64,000 nucleotides of DNA from Beutenbergia cavernae DSM 12333 (GCF_000023105.1 NC_012669.1:62001-126000); one strand, 5' to 3'. Positions 54,199 to 63,516 are shown, counted from the first letter of the stretch. Numbers and translations: made by a program. Notes: generated from the sequence alone by a model not told the origin.

Positions 54199-54260
54199 TT
54201 CAGACCCGGGCGGTCGATTCAGACCTTCCGGCGGGTCTGAATCGACCGCTCGGGTCTGAC
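54199..54260. terminator. Palindromic terminator with internal repeats
   Basis: 27-base arms (54199-54225 and 54234-54260) pair at 25 of 27 positions, loop eight bases. Each arm contains TTCAGACC-type sequence twice around CGGGCGGTCGA. It lies 15 bases after the DUF1648 stop and before the end of the convergent luciferase-like gene, as expected for a terminator. Confidence 0.8.
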
Positions 54261-54342
54261 TCGCGGTTCGTGGAACGACGCGGCGCGACGGAAAGCCTCT
54301 CGGGGTGCCTCGGAACGCCTCGGAGGGGTCCGAGGTTCAGGG

Positions 54343-55266
54343 TCAGGCGGGCAGCTGCGGCGCGACGTCAGCAGCGACGAGCTCGAGGTGCTCGAGGTCG
54401 GCGAGGTCGAGCACCTGGAGGTACACCCGCCCGGCACCCCACTCGCGGAGCTGCCCGAGGCGGTCCACCACCTCCGACACCGTGCCCGCGATCCCGTGCT
54501 CCCGCAGCTCGGCCGGCTCGCGCCCGATGGCGGCGGCACGCCGCGCGAACTCGGCCTCGGTGGCACCGGCGCACAGTACGAGCGCCGCCGAGTACACGAG
54601 CGACGACGGGTCGCGGCCGGCCTCGTCGCACGCCGCCCGCACCGCGTCGAAGCGCCGAGGGATGTCTGCGATCTCCGGGAACGACGTGTTGTACTCCGCG
54701 GCGAACCGCGCCGCGAGCGCCGGGGTCCGCTTCGGCCCGTTGCCGCCGACGATGATCGGCAGCGGCGACTGCACCGGCTTCGGGAGCGCCGGGGAGTCCA
54801 CGAGCTGGTAGTGCTCGCCGGAGAAGGAGTACGTCTCGCCGACCGGCGTCGACCACAGGCCCGTGATGAGCTCGAGCTGCTCGGTGAGCAGCCCGAACCG
54901 CTTCGCGGGGAACGGGATGCCGTACGCGGCGTGCTCGCGCTCGAACCAGCCGGCGCCGAGGCCGAGCTCCACCCGCCCGCCGGACATCTGGTCCACCTGC
55001 GCCACCTGGATCGCGAGGACCCCGGGGTGCCGGAACGTGGCCGAGGTGACCATCGTCCCGAGCTTGATCCGCGACGTCTCGCGTGCGAGTCCGGCCAGGG
55101 CGGTCCACGAGTCGGTCGGCCCGGGCAGCCCGTCGCCGCCCATCGTGAGGTAGTGGTCCGACCGGAAGAACGCGTCGAAGCCGAGCCGCTCGGTGGCCTG
55201 CGCCACCGCGAGCTGGTCGTCGTAGGAGGCACCCTGCTGGGGTTCGGTGAAGATGCGCAGCTGCAT
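54343..55266 (-). CDS. Luciferase-like (LLM class) F420-dependent oxidoreductase
   Basis: 307 residues, beginning MQLRIFTEPQQGASYDDQLA. GFDAFFRSDHYLTMGGDGLP, GTMVTSATFRHPGVLAIQVA and SGGRVELGLGAGWFEREHAA are characteristic of the F420-dependent LLM subfamily, in which a hydrophobic/His-containing pocket binds the deazaflavin. The reaction is unknown. ATG 55266 is divergent from the PAP2 gene (54 bases between starts). This is the second LLM protein in the window, only distantly similar to the one at 51589-52629. Confidence 0.93.
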   Translation of the reverse strand: MQLRIFTEPQQGASYDDQLAVAQATERLGFDAFFRSDHYLTMGGDGLPGPTDSWTALAGLARETSRIKLGTMVTSATFRHPGVLAIQVAQVDQMSGGRVELGLGAGWFEREHAAYGIPFPAKRFGLLTEQLELITGLWSTPVGETYSFSGEHYQLVDSPALPKPVQSPLPIIVGGNGPKRTPALAARFAAEYNTSFPEIADIPRRFDAVRAACDEAGRDPSSLVYSAALVLCAGATEAEFARRAAAIGREPAELREHGIAGTVSEVVDRLGQLREWGAGRVYLQVLDLADLEHLELVAADVAPQLPA

Positions 55267-55320
55267 GCGGCCAGCCTGCCAGAACCTGCCGACGCCGTGA
55301 GGCGCTGACAGACTGCGGCG

Positions 55321-56043
55321 ATGACGGACGACGGCGGAGAGCAGGCGTCGCCGTCGTCACGCCGTCCCCGAGCGCTGGGCATCGTCGGCGGCACGCTCGT
55401 GCTCCTTGTCGTCACGGCAGGCGGGCTGCTCCGGCTGGACCAGCAGCGCTGGGCGCGGCTCGACGACGCCGCCAGCCGGGCGATCGGCGACGCCGACCCC
55501 GCGGTCGACACGGTCGCGGACGTGCTCTCCCAGGCGCTCGACGCGTTCGACTCCTGGCCGGGCTACCTGCTCATCGCGGCGATGCTCGGCGTGCTCGCTC
55601 TGCAGCGGCGCTGGTGGCACCTCGCCGCCGCCGCGTCGACTGCGCTCGGGGGCGTGATCACGTCGCAGCTGATCAAGCTGTGGGTGGACCGGCTGCGTCC
55701 CGAGGGCACGCAGGTCGACACCCACGACGCGTCGTTCCCGTCGGGGCACTCGACGCTCGCCGCGTGCTTCGTCGTCGTCGTCGGGATGTGTCTCGGCTCG
55801 GCCGCGCGCCGCTGGTGGTGGCCGACGGGTGGGCTCCTGCTCGTGGCCATGATGCTCAGTCGCGTGCACGTCCATGCGCACTGGCTCTCGGACACGATCG
55901 CCGGGGCACTGCTCGGGATCGGCGTGGGCATGGTGGTCTGGTGGGCGATGTACCCGCAGCTCGAGCGGGAGCTGTTGAGCGAGGAGCACCGGACGGACGT
56001 CGGTGCCCGGGCAGGAAAGAACCCGCGGGCCGCCGATCGATGA
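55321..56043 (+). CDS. PAP2 family phosphatase
   Basis: 240 residues with about five membrane helices. The three acid-phosphatase motifs are complete: KLWVDRLRP (KX6RP), PSGHST and SRVHVHAHWLSDTIAG (SRX5HX3D), on the outer face of the membrane. Such enzymes dephosphorylate undecaprenyl pyrophosphate, phosphatidic acid or similar lipids. ATG 55321. The 3' end lies within a long inverted repeat. Confidence 0.93.
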   Translation: MTDDGGEQASPSSRRPRALGIVGGTLVLLVVTAGGLLRLDQQRWARLDDAASRAIGDADPAVDTVADVLSQALDAFDSWPGYLLIAAMLGVLALQRRWWHLAAAASTALGGVITSQLIKLWVDRLRPEGTQVDTHDASFPSGHSTLAACFVVVVGMCLGSAARRWWWPTGGLLLVAMMLSRVHVHAHWLSDTIAGALLGIGVGMVVWWAMYPQLERELLSEEHRTDVGARAGKNPRAADR

Positions 56044-56084
56044 TCGACCGTCGTGCTGGACGAGTGCACGACTCCCGCGGGTTC
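56019..56084 (+). terminator. Branched hairpin at the PAP2 gene end
   Basis: GAACCCGCGGG (56019-56029, inside the gene) pairs perfectly with CCCGCGGGTTC (56074-56084). Between them GTCGTGC (56050-56056) / GCACGAC form a second stem. Probable terminator. The rest of 56085-56303 shows no gene. Confidence 0.6.
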
Positions 56085-56303
56085 CGGTGACTGCCTGACA
56101 TTCGCTCGGCCGGATGGCCCAGCGACGGCTCACCGTCCTGGGTTGCACCGCCTAGCGGGCAGCCACCTCACGCGTCCGGAAAGACTTCATGTTCCTGGAC
56201 CACCTCCTTCCCGTGTACCGCCACGCTACGACGACGACGGCGCCCCGCGCCAGGGGTTTATCGAGGAGCGGAACCGGGAATGCGGCTCGCCTACGATCGC
56301 GGG

Positions 56304-57230
56304 ATGGTCGACGTCGAGCCGGCAGGTCGTGCGTCGGAGGCGCTCCCCGCGTACGTGGCGGTGGCGGTGGCGGGTGTGCCGGAGGTGGACGTCGTCGCCG
56401 TCGCCCCGCTCGCCGGCGGCACGGGCGCTGCGACGGCCGACGTCGCCAGGGTCACGGCGCGGACGCCGGACGGACGTGAGCTGACGCTCGTGCGCAAGTC
56501 CGTGCGCCCGCTGCGGGCGGGCCGGCACGCCGAGGCCGCCCGAGCCCCCGAGCACTGGGCGTACTGGCGACGGGAGCCGCTCGCCTACGCGTCCGGCGTC
56601 CTCCCGTCCGGCCCGGGGCTGCGCGCCCCCCGCTGCTTCGGCGTCGAGACCGCCGCCGACACGCTGACGCTCTGGCTCGAGGACGTGGTCGGCCCAGAGG
56701 CGGAGCCGGTGGCGGCGGCGCGGGCGCTGGCGTCGTGGCAGGCGTCGGCACCGGTGCCCGACGTGCCGTGGCTGGGCGGGCACCAGCTCGCCCAGCGCCT
56801 CGCCGTCACGGACCTGGACTGGACCCAGGTGGACGCCGACCCGCGGGTGGCGCGCGTCTGGGCGGCCCGCCACGAGCTGATGGCGGCGCTCGACGGCGTC
56901 CCGTCGGTGCTGTCCCACGGCGACGCCGGGCTGGGCAACCTGCGGGAGGCGACCGGCGACGTCGTCGCGCTCGACTGGGGCACGTTCGGCGTGGCGCCGG
57001 TCGGATCGGACGCCGCCCACCTGGCGCTGAGCGCGCAGGCTGACGTGCTCGGTCCGTACGTCGACGCGCTCGACGGCACCTTCGCCGTCGACGACGTCCG
57101 GCGCGGCTACCGCACGACGCTCGCCCTGGTCGGCGCGAGCCGGGTCCACTGGATGCTCGCCGCCGGCGTATCGGTGCCCCGCGGCTACGTCGACCTGCTG
57201 TGGCGGCTGCGCCCCGACGGCGTCCGGTGA
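56304..57230 (+). CDS. Phosphotransferase, APH family
   Basis: 308 residues from ATG 56304; TACGAT (56292-56297) would be a -10 element giving a leaderless transcript at this codon, while ATG 56280 would overlap that element. The catalytic VLSHGDAGLGNL (near residue 213) and metal-binding VALDWGTFGVAPVG are clear; the N-terminal lobe is reduced, with TPDGRELTLVRKSVRPL as the lysine strand. Kinase for an unknown small molecule. Convergent with the siderophore-interacting protein gene, nine bases apart. Confidence 0.85.
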   Translation: MVDVEPAGRASEALPAYVAVAVAGVPEVDVVAVAPLAGGTGAATADVARVTARTPDGRELTLVRKSVRPLRAGRHAEAARAPEHWAYWRREPLAYASGVLPSGPGLRAPRCFGVETAADTLTLWLEDVVGPEAEPVAAARALASWQASAPVPDVPWLGGHQLAQRLAVTDLDWTQVDADPRVARVWAARHELMAALDGVPSVLSHGDAGLGNLREATGDVVALDWGTFGVAPVGSDAAHLALSAQADVLGPYVDALDGTFAVDDVRRGYRTTLALVGASRVHWMLAAGVSVPRGYVDLLWRLRPDGVR

Positions 57231-57239
57231 CGCCGCCGC

Positions 57240-58073
57240 TCAGCGGTGCCTCTTCGCCTTCCAGTACCCGGTGAACGTGATGTGGTGCTTCGGCACGCCG
57301 GCGTGCACCCAGTGCCGGCGCAGCGCCGACGGCAGCGCCTGCTCGCCCACGACCCATCCGTAGAACGGCTCGTCGCCCAGCGGGAGTGCCTGGGCGGCGG
57401 CGAGGACGGCGCGGCCCGGCACGTCGTGCGGGTCGGTCCGCGCCACCCAGGTGACGACGACGCCGTCCGGCGCGTCGAGCGGCTGCGCGTCCGCCTCGGA
57501 CGGGATCTCGACGAGCGCGTGCCCGCGGGAGCCCCGCGGCAGCGACGCGAGGATCCCGGCGACGGCGGGCAGCCCGGTCTCGTCGGCGACGATCAGCACG
57601 CGCTCGAGCCCCTCGGGCGGGGTGAAGGTGATGCCCTCGTCGATGATCGCGACGGCGTCGCCCACGGCGCACGACTCCGCCCACGAGGCGGCGGGCCCCG
57701 CCGTCCCGTCGGCGGCCGAGCCGTGCAGCACGAAGTCGACGTCGAGCTCGGGGCCGTCCGGGCCGTCGGCCCGATAGGCGCGCACCGTGTAGTTGCGCAG
57801 GACGGGGCGGGACGTCGCCGAGATCGCCAGGTACTTGAGGTAGGCGATCGTGTCGAGCTTGTTCGGCAGCCGCGCGAGGGAGTCCTGGGAGACCGGGATG
57901 AAGAGCCGGAACCACTGGTCGAAGCCGAGGTACCGGAACCGCGCCGCGTCACCGCCGCCGAGGGTCACGCGCACCAGGTGCGGGGACACGGTTGCCCGCC
58001 GCAGGACGTGGAGGGTGAGCAGCTCGCTGACCGCGGGCTTCACCCGCGCCGCGGCCGTGTTCGTGCGCGCCAT
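57240..58073 (-). CDS. Siderophore-interacting protein (ferric-siderophore reductase)
   Basis: 277 residues. The FAD-binding barrel has LRNYTVRAYRADGPDGP (R-x-Y-T/S) near residue 92, and FVLHGSAADGTAGPAASWAE supplies the FAD loop. The C-terminal SIP domain includes LIVADETGLPAVAGIL, FYGWVVGEQAL and HHITFTGYWKAKRH. It reduces Fe(III)-siderophores in the cytoplasm with NAD(P)H, releasing iron. An IdeR/DtxR-type box lies 49 bases upstream of ATG 58073. No siderophore transporter genes are adjacent. Confidence 0.95.
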   Translation of the reverse strand: MARTNTAAARVKPAVSELLTLHVLRRATVSPHLVRVTLGGGDAARFRYLGFDQWFRLFIPVSQDSLARLPNKLDTIAYLKYLAISATSRPVLRNYTVRAYRADGPDGPELDVDFVLHGSAADGTAGPAASWAESCAVGDAVAIIDEGITFTPPEGLERVLIVADETGLPAVAGILASLPRGSRGHALVEIPSEADAQPLDAPDGVVVTWVARTDPHDVPGRAVLAAAQALPLGDEPFYGWVVGEQALPSALRRHWVHAGVPKHHITFTGYWKAKRHR

Positions 58074-58121
58074 GTCGTCCTCTGCGTCGTGGTGAGCCGT
58101 CGCCCGTCGGCGGCCCGGAGC

Positions 58122-58140
58122 GAAGGTAAGGCTAGCCTAT
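58122..58140. promoter_or_regulatory. Iron box (IdeR/DtxR operator)
   Basis: GAAGGTAAGGCTAGCCTAT matches the TTAGGTTAGGCTAACCTAA consensus at 14 of 19 positions, with the central AGGCTAGCCT dyad perfect. It sits upstream of the siderophore-interacting protein gene, indicating repression by Fe(II)-loaded IdeR/DtxR. Confidence 0.85.
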
Positions 58141-58260
58141 GTAGCGTCCTCCTGGGAACGGACGATTCGCCGGCCCGAGCCGCGCCGGAGGATCTCCGCT
58201 CCGCACCCGTGTGCGCGGGTTAGCCTCGGCACCGGCGAGCGGTCGAGGAGAGGGGACGCC

Positions 58261-59772
58261 GTGCGAGCGGCTGGGGGGCGCGGCCCGCACATCGAGGGCC
58301 ACGGCGCCGGCGCTGCCCTCCTCGTCGCCCTCGTGCTCGCCGTGGCGATCGCGTGCACCGCCCCGAGCGGCGATCCCGGTGCGCCGTCACCCGACGGTCT
58401 CGTCCGCGCCGACGCCCTGGCGGCGCTGGACCCGTCCAGCGTTCCCGGGCTCGAGTCGTCCACCGAGTCCTCCACGGATCCCGACCACACCGTCGCGATC
58501 TCGACGGTCGTCGCTCCCGGCCTCGACGATCTGAACGCGCTCACGACGGCGTTCGTCGAACGCTGGCGGCCGCTCGGGGCGGCCGGGACCGACCTCGACG
58601 TCGGCTGGAACGTCGCTCTCGCGGTCCGGTCGGTGCTCGCGCTCCGCGTCCACGCCGCCCTCGAGGTCGGGTCGGCCGACGCCGTGCGCGGTGCGGCCAC
58701 GTTCTACGCGGACGCCACCCGGGGCGCCGCCTGGTCCGGCCGGGAGCTCTTCACCGACGACGGCGCCAGCTCGCTGGCCGAGGCGCTCGCCGCCGCCGAG
58801 CTGCGCGCCGCGACCCGCGCGCCGGGAGCGCCGGCGCCGAGCATCACACCGACGTCGTCGCCGTACCCGGACGACCTGCCCGGCACCGGCGTCCTCGACG
58901 ACGTCGCGTTCGACGCGCGCGGTGACCTGCTCGTCACCCGGCCGGACGCCGACGGCTGGCTCACGTGGAAGGTGCCGGCCGACGTCGCGTCGCCGTGGCT
59001 CAGCGACGCCGGCCGGATCGTGCGCGGATCGGTGCGCTCGGGCGGGACGTTCGTGGGGCTGCCGGGCCAGGCGGCCGCGCCCGCCCCGTCCGACGGCCCG
59101 CTCGCCGTCCCGCTCGTGCCGCCGCCGCGGCCGCCGGACCCACCCGCGGGACCGGACTGCGCCGTCGTCCGCTGCCTCGCCCTCACGTTCGACGACGGCC
59201 CCGGCCCGCACACGCAGCGCCTGCTCGACGAGCTGGCCGCCGCCGGGGTGCCGGCGACGTTCTTCCTCGTGGGGCAGAACGCGGCGAGCCGCCCGGAGCT
59301 CGTGGCCGCCATCGCGGCGGCGGGCCACCAGATCGGCAACCACACCTGGAACCATCCCGACCTGACGGGCCTCGACGCCGCGAGCGTCCGCGATCAGCTG
59401 GACCGGACGGCGTCGGCGATCCGGGACGCGTCGGGCGTCACGGCGCCGCTCGTCCGGCCGCCGTACGGGGCCATCGACGACGACGTGCGGGCGGTCCTCG
59501 CGCAGCGCGGCTCACCGGCCGTGCTGTGGAGCGTCGACACGGAGGACTGGCGCCACCGCGACGCGGCCGAGACGACCCGGCGCGCCGTCGAGCAGGCCGA
59601 ACCGGGCGCCGTCGTCCTCCTGCACGACATCCACCCGAGCACGGTCGAGGCCGTCCCCGGGATCGTGCAGCAGCTCACGGATGCCGGGTACACGTTCGTC
59701 ACCGTCAGCCAGCTGTTCGCCGGCCAGACACTCGAGGCCGGGCACGGGTACTCACAGCGCGCGGCAGGATAG
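58261..59772 (+). CDS. Polysaccharide deacetylase (NodB, CE4) lipoprotein
   Basis: 503 residues from GTG 58261 (GAGGAGAGGGA upstream). The N-terminus has a hydrophobic segment ending in a lipobox-like VAIACTAPSG, so it is probably membrane-anchored outside. A unique region of 270 residues with no known domain precedes the NodB domain: motif 1 LTFDDGPGPHT, motif 2 GNHTWNHPDL, motif 3 VRPPYGAIDDD, motif 4 WSVDTEDWRH, motif 5 VVLLHDIHPS. All metal and catalytic residues are present. It should remove N- or O-acetyl groups from peptidoglycan or a plant polymer such as xylan. Confidence 0.93.
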   Translation: MRAAGGRGPHIEGHGAGAALLVALVLAVAIACTAPSGDPGAPSPDGLVRADALAALDPSSVPGLESSTESSTDPDHTVAISTVVAPGLDDLNALTTAFVERWRPLGAAGTDLDVGWNVALAVRSVLALRVHAALEVGSADAVRGAATFYADATRGAAWSGRELFTDDGASSLAEALAAAELRAATRAPGAPAPSITPTSSPYPDDLPGTGVLDDVAFDARGDLLVTRPDADGWLTWKVPADVASPWLSDAGRIVRGSVRSGGTFVGLPGQAAAPAPSDGPLAVPLVPPPRPPDPPAGPDCAVVRCLALTFDDGPGPHTQRLLDELAAAGVPATFFLVGQNAASRPELVAAIAAAGHQIGNHTWNHPDLTGLDAASVRDQLDRTASAIRDASGVTAPLVRPPYGAIDDDVRAVLAQRGSPAVLWSVDTEDWRHRDAAETTRRAVEQAEPGAVVLLHDIHPSTVEAVPGIVQQLTDAGYTFVTVSQLFAGQTLEAGHGYSQRAAG

Positions 59773-59776
59773 GGGC

Positions 59777-61000
59777 ATGGTTGCTTCCGTCCTCGCCGTC
59801 ACCGGCGGCTACGTCCTGCCCGTCTCCGCACCCGCCATCGACGGCGGCACGGTCGTCGTGACCGACGGCGTGATCACCGCCGTCGGCGGCTCCGACACCC
59901 CCGTGCCCGACGGCGCCACGGTGGTGGACGCGACCGGCAAGTGGGTGCTGCCCGGGTTCGTCGAGTCGCACGGCCACCTCGGGGTGCACGAGGAGGGCGA
60001 GGGCTGGTCGGGCAACGACACGAACGAGATGACCGACCCGAACGGCGCCCGCTTCCGCGCCCTGGACGGCATCGACATCGAGGACGAGGGCTTCCGCGAC
60101 GCCCTGCTCGGCGGGGTGACGTCGGCGGTCATCAAGCCGGGGTCGGGCAACCCGATCGGCGGCCGCACCGTGGCGATCAAGACGTGGGGCGGGCGCACCG
60201 TCGACGAGCAGGTGATCGCGGCCGACGTCTCCGTGAAGTCCGCCCTGGGTGAGAACCCGAAGCGCGTGTACGGCGACAAGAAGGTGACGCCGTCCACCCG
60301 GCTCGGCGTCGCGGCGGTGCTGCGCGAGGCGTTCGTCGCCGCCCGGAACTACGCGGAGAAGCGCGCCGCGGCGGCGACCAAGGGCGAGCCGTTCGAGCGG
60401 AACCTCACGCACGAGACGCTCGCGGCGGTGCTCGACGGCGACCTGGTCTGGGACCAGCACTGCCACCGGCACGACGACATCGCGACGGCGATCCGACTCT
60501 CCGAGGAGTTCGGCTACCGCCTGGTCATCAACCACGGCACCGAGGGCCACAAGATCGCCGACGTGCTGGCCGAGAAGGACATCCCGGTGATCTTCGGCCC
60601 GATGCTGACGTCGCGGTCGAAGGTCGAGCTGCGTGACCGCGCGATCCGCAACCTCGCTCTCATCGCCGCCGCCGGCGTCCGCGTCGCGATCACCACCGAC
60701 CACCCGGTCATCCCGATCAACTTCCTCGTGCACCAGGCGTCGTTCGCGGTGAAGGAGGGCCTGCCGCGGGAGACGGCGTTCGAGGCCCTGACCGTCAACC
60801 CGGCGGCGTTCCTCGACCTCGACGAGCGGATCGGTGCGCTCGAGGCGGGCCGCGACGGCGACGTCGTCGTCTGGTCGGGAGACCCGCTCGACATCACCTC
60901 GCGCGCCGAGCAGGTGTTCATCGACGGGCGTGCGGCGCTCGTCACGGGCGACGACGGCGTCCCGCACGTCGTGGAGCGGCACGAGCGGTTCTCCCACTGA
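59777..61000 (+). CDS. Amidohydrolase (imidazolonepropionase-like)
   Basis: 407 residues from ATG 59777, four bases after the deacetylase stop. Amidohydrolase barrel with HGH in PGFVESHGHLGVHEEG, VWDQHCHRHDDIATAI and VINHGTEGHKIADVL histidines, and the catalytic ITTDHPVIPINF aspartate. The ending AGRDGDVVVWSGDPLD is typical of the adenosine deaminase-like/imidazolonepropionase-like group. It hydrolyses C-N bonds of an unidentified substrate, possibly a peptide or nitrogen heterocycle. It is encoded two bases upstream of the phosphatase gene, so probably one operon. Confidence 0.92.
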   Translation: MVASVLAVTGGYVLPVSAPAIDGGTVVVTDGVITAVGGSDTPVPDGATVVDATGKWVLPGFVESHGHLGVHEEGEGWSGNDTNEMTDPNGARFRALDGIDIEDEGFRDALLGGVTSAVIKPGSGNPIGGRTVAIKTWGGRTVDEQVIAADVSVKSALGENPKRVYGDKKVTPSTRLGVAAVLREAFVAARNYAEKRAAAATKGEPFERNLTHETLAAVLDGDLVWDQHCHRHDDIATAIRLSEEFGYRLVINHGTEGHKIADVLAEKDIPVIFGPMLTSRSKVELRDRAIRNLALIAAAGVRVAITTDHPVIPINFLVHQASFAVKEGLPRETAFEALTVNPAAFLDLDERIGALEAGRDGDVVVWSGDPLDITSRAEQVFIDGRAALVTGDDGVPHVVERHERFSH

Positions 61001-61002
61001 CG

Positions 61003-61497
61003 ATGAGCACCGGGTCCGCGCCGTTCCGGGTGCTCGTGGTCTGCACGGGGAACATCTGCCGCTCGCCGATGGCCGAGGTAGTGCTCGGCGAGCGCTTCGC
61101 CGACGCCGGGCTGGACGGACGCGTGGTCGTGGACTCCGCCGGCATCAGCGACGGGGAGCGCGGCAACCCGATCGACCGGCGGGCGCGCGCCGTGCTGGCG
61201 GAGCACGGCTACCCGGTGCCGTCCCGCGAGGCGCGGCAGGTCACGCCGTCCGACGTCGCCGAGCCCGACCTTCTGCTGGCCATGACGGACGCGCACGCGC
61301 GCGCCCTGCGGCGGCTCGGCGCTCGTGAGGACCAGGTGCGGCTGTACCGGTCGTTCGAGCCAGACGCCGGTGAGGCACCGCTCGACGTCCCCGACCCGTG
61401 GTACGGCGACCGGGAGGACTTCGAGGAGTGCCTCGCGACGGTCGAGGCCGGGGCGCCGGGCATCGTCGCGTACGTGCAGGAGCGGGTCGGCGGATGA
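61003..61497 (+). CDS. Low-molecular-weight protein-tyrosine phosphatase
   Basis: 164 residues. The P-loop VVCTGNICRSPMAE (CX5R, Cys near residue 14) and the general-acid aspartate in DVPDPWYGDREDFEE are both canonical. Such phosphatases act on tyrosine-phosphorylated proteins, for example in capsule control, and in actinobacteria may be secreted. Starts two bases after the amidohydrolase stop, so probably cotranscribed. Confidence 0.95.
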   Translation: MSTGSAPFRVLVVCTGNICRSPMAEVVLGERFADAGLDGRVVVDSAGISDGERGNPIDRRARAVLAEHGYPVPSREARQVTPSDVAEPDLLLAMTDAHARALRRLGAREDQVRLYRSFEPDAGEAPLDVPDPWYGDREDFEECLATVEAGAPGIVAYVQERVGG

Positions 61498-61588
61498 CGA
61501 CGGCGCGAGGCAACCATTCGCCGTCGTCGTACGTTGGGATCCCCGGGTGCCCCCGCGCCCGACTCGCAGGCCGACGACAGGAGCGCCC

Positions 61589-62008
61589 ATGAAGTGCCCG
61601 ATCGACGACTCGCCGCTCGTGATGACCGAGCGCTCGGGCATCGAGATCGACTACTGCCCGACGTGCCGTGGCGTCTGGCTCGACAGGGGCGAGCTCGACA
61701 AGATCATCGAGCGCGCCGCGCCCGGTGCCGGGACGAGCCTCCCGCCGCCCGTGCCCGATCCGGCCGCCCCCGGCCCGGGACCGGGACCCAGCCCGGCCGC
61801 GCCGCGGTACGAGGAACCGTACGACCGGCCCTACGACCAGCCCGGGTACGAACCGCGCTTCGACGGTCGTGGCTACGACCGCGGCTACGACCAGCGCGGC
61901 TACGGCGAGTCCTACGACCCCCGGCGCGACCCCCGCTCGCAGGACCCGCGCTACCGGCGCAAGAAGAAGCGTGGCGGCTTCCTCGAGGACCTGTTCGACT
62001 TCGACTGA
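61589..62008 (+). CDS. TFIIB-type zinc-ribbon protein
   Basis: 139 residues from ATG 61589 (AGGAGC upstream). The zf-TFIIB ribbon is MKCPIDDSPLVMTER then YCPTCRGVWLDRGEL: one Cys, then a CxxC pair, as in the short bacterial family. From residue 50 the protein is Pro/Gly-rich, then Tyr/Asp/Arg-rich with repeated YDRPYDQPGYEP-like units, and it ends in a basic RRKKKRGGF and acidic LEDLFDFD. The tail is probably disordered. Function unknown. Confidence 0.88.
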   Translation: MKCPIDDSPLVMTERSGIEIDYCPTCRGVWLDRGELDKIIERAAPGAGTSLPPPVPDPAAPGPGPGPSPAAPRYEEPYDRPYDQPGYEPRFDGRGYDRGYDQRGYGESYDPRRDPRSQDPRYRRKKKRGGFLEDLFDFD

Positions 62009-62058
62009 GCAGAGCCCCCGGAGCGACGGACGACCGCGGGAGGATCCAGGGCACTGAG

Positions 62059-62547
62059 TCAGCCCTGCGCGGCCATCCACTCCCGCACGCGCCGGTCGGC
62101 CTCCTCGTCGGAGACGTCCTCGACGCGCGTCATGATCGACCACCGGATCCCGAACGGGTCGCGGATCGAGGCGAACCGGTCGCCCGTGACGAACGTGGAC
62201 GGCTGCTCGCGCACCGTGGCTCCGGCGCGTGCCGCGGCCTCGGTGACGGCGTCGCAGTCCGGCACGTAGATCGCGAGGGAGAACGTGACGGCGTCGTCGC
62301 CGGACGGGGCGACGATCCCGTACGCGGGGTTCGGGTCGCCGAGCTGGAGACGCCCGTCGCCGACCTGCAGCTCGGCGTGCGCGATCGTCCCGTCGGGCGC
62401 GGCTGCCCGGGCGATCTCGTGCGCTCCGAACACGTCGGTGTAGAACGCGACGGCCGCCGCGGCGCCGTCCACGCACAGGAACGGCGTGATGGTGGAGTAC
62501 CCGGCGGGGCGGTAGGGGACGGCGTCGGAGCTGGCTTCAGTGGTCAT
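62059..62547 (-). CDS. VOC family protein (glyoxalase/bleomycin-resistance fold)
   Basis: 162 residues. ITPFLCVDGAAAAVAFYTDV and VFGAHEIARAAAPDGTIAHA form the first beta-alpha-beta-beta-beta unit; FASIRDPFGIRWSIMTRVED closes the second, in the PhnB-like arrangement. Function unknown; relatives bind drugs or act as small dioxygenases. ATG 62547 is only 27 bases from the divergent AraC start, so the two promoters overlap. Confidence 0.92.
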   Translation of the reverse strand: MTTEASSDAVPYRPAGYSTITPFLCVDGAAAAVAFYTDVFGAHEIARAAAPDGTIAHAELQVGDGRLQLGDPNPAYGIVAPSGDDAVTFSLAIYVPDCDAVTEAAARAGATVREQPSTFVTGDRFASIRDPFGIRWSIMTRVEDVSDEEADRRVREWMAAQG

Positions 62548-62574
62548 GTCGGCCAGCGTGCCTACGCTGCACCC

Positions 62575-63489
62575 GTGGCCGATTGGACGAACGCGACACG
62601 CTTCAGCGGGGCCGGCCCCCGGCCGTCGAGCGTGCCGGCGGACGGGCGCGGCGCCCTCGTCCACCCGCATCAGCTGCAGCGCGTGCTGCACCGCGCCGTC
62701 CTCCCCGTGATCGATCCTCGGCTCGCGCCCTACGTCGAGCACTTCTGGTCGGTGGCGTGGCAGCGGCACGGCGAGGCGCCCGCCACGAGCGAGGTCATCA
62801 CGCGCCCCGTCTGCCACCTCACGTTCGAGAACGGCGTGGCCGACGACGGCGGCCCGCTCGTGCGGCACGGCGTCACCATGCCCGCGGCGGTCGTCACGAC
62901 CGTCTGGACCAGACGCTTCGTGGTGGACCTCGACGGCGAGGGGCGGGCGTTCGGCGTCGGGTTTCGCCCCGGCGGGCTCGCGGCGCTGGCGGGCCGCGAG
63001 CTGCTCGCCGACCTGACGCTGCCCGCGGACGACGTGTTGCCGGGTGCGGCCGCGCTCCTGCCGCGCGTGCTCGCCGAGGACGACGACGCGGCGCGTCACG
63101 CCGTCGTCGAGGGCTGGCTGGTGGGCCTCGCGGCGGAGCCCGACCCGGCGTACCTGGACGCGGTCGCGCTCATCGAGAGGGTGTGGACCGACAGCTCGAT
63201 CGTCCGGGTCGAGCAGATCGGCGAGGTCGCGGGCCTGTCCGCGCGGAGCGTGCAGCGGATGTTCCGCCGGTACGTCGGGGTGGGCCCGAAGTGGGTGCTC
63301 GTGCGGGCGCGTCTCCGGGACGCCGCCGCGCGGCTGGACGGCGAGGGCGAGGCGTCCGTGTCGCTCGCGGACCTCGCCGCCGAGCTCGGCTGGGCCGATC
63401 AGTCGCATCTCGTGCGTGACTTCCGCCGGCAGCTCGGGACCACGCCGGGGCGGTACGCGCGCGATGCGCGGGCCGCGCCGACCACCTGA
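62575..63489 (+). CDS. AraC family regulator with N-terminal sensor domain (DUF6597 type)
   Basis: 304 residues from GTG 62575. TACGCT (62562-62567) at a leaderless distance is a possible -10. The N-terminal sensor has VIDPRLAPYVEHFWSVAWQR, TRPVCHLTFENGVADDG and GEGRAFGVGFRPGGLAALAG, typical of the DUF6597 group. The C-terminal AraC domain reads VEQIGEVAGLSARSVQRMFR and ADLAAELGWADQSHLVRDFR. Divergent from the VOC gene, which it very likely controls. Confidence 0.93.
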   Translation: MADWTNATRFSGAGPRPSSVPADGRGALVHPHQLQRVLHRAVLPVIDPRLAPYVEHFWSVAWQRHGEAPATSEVITRPVCHLTFENGVADDGGPLVRHGVTMPAAVVTTVWTRRFVVDLDGEGRAFGVGFRPGGLAALAGRELLADLTLPADDVLPGAAALLPRVLAEDDDAARHAVVEGWLVGLAAEPDPAYLDAVALIERVWTDSSIVRVEQIGEVAGLSARSVQRMFRRYVGVGPKWVLVRARLRDAAARLDGEGEASVSLADLAAELGWADQSHLVRDFRRQLGTTPGRYARDARAAPTT

Positions 63490-63516
63490 GCGAGCGGGCG
63501 CCGTCGTCGTCGAGAT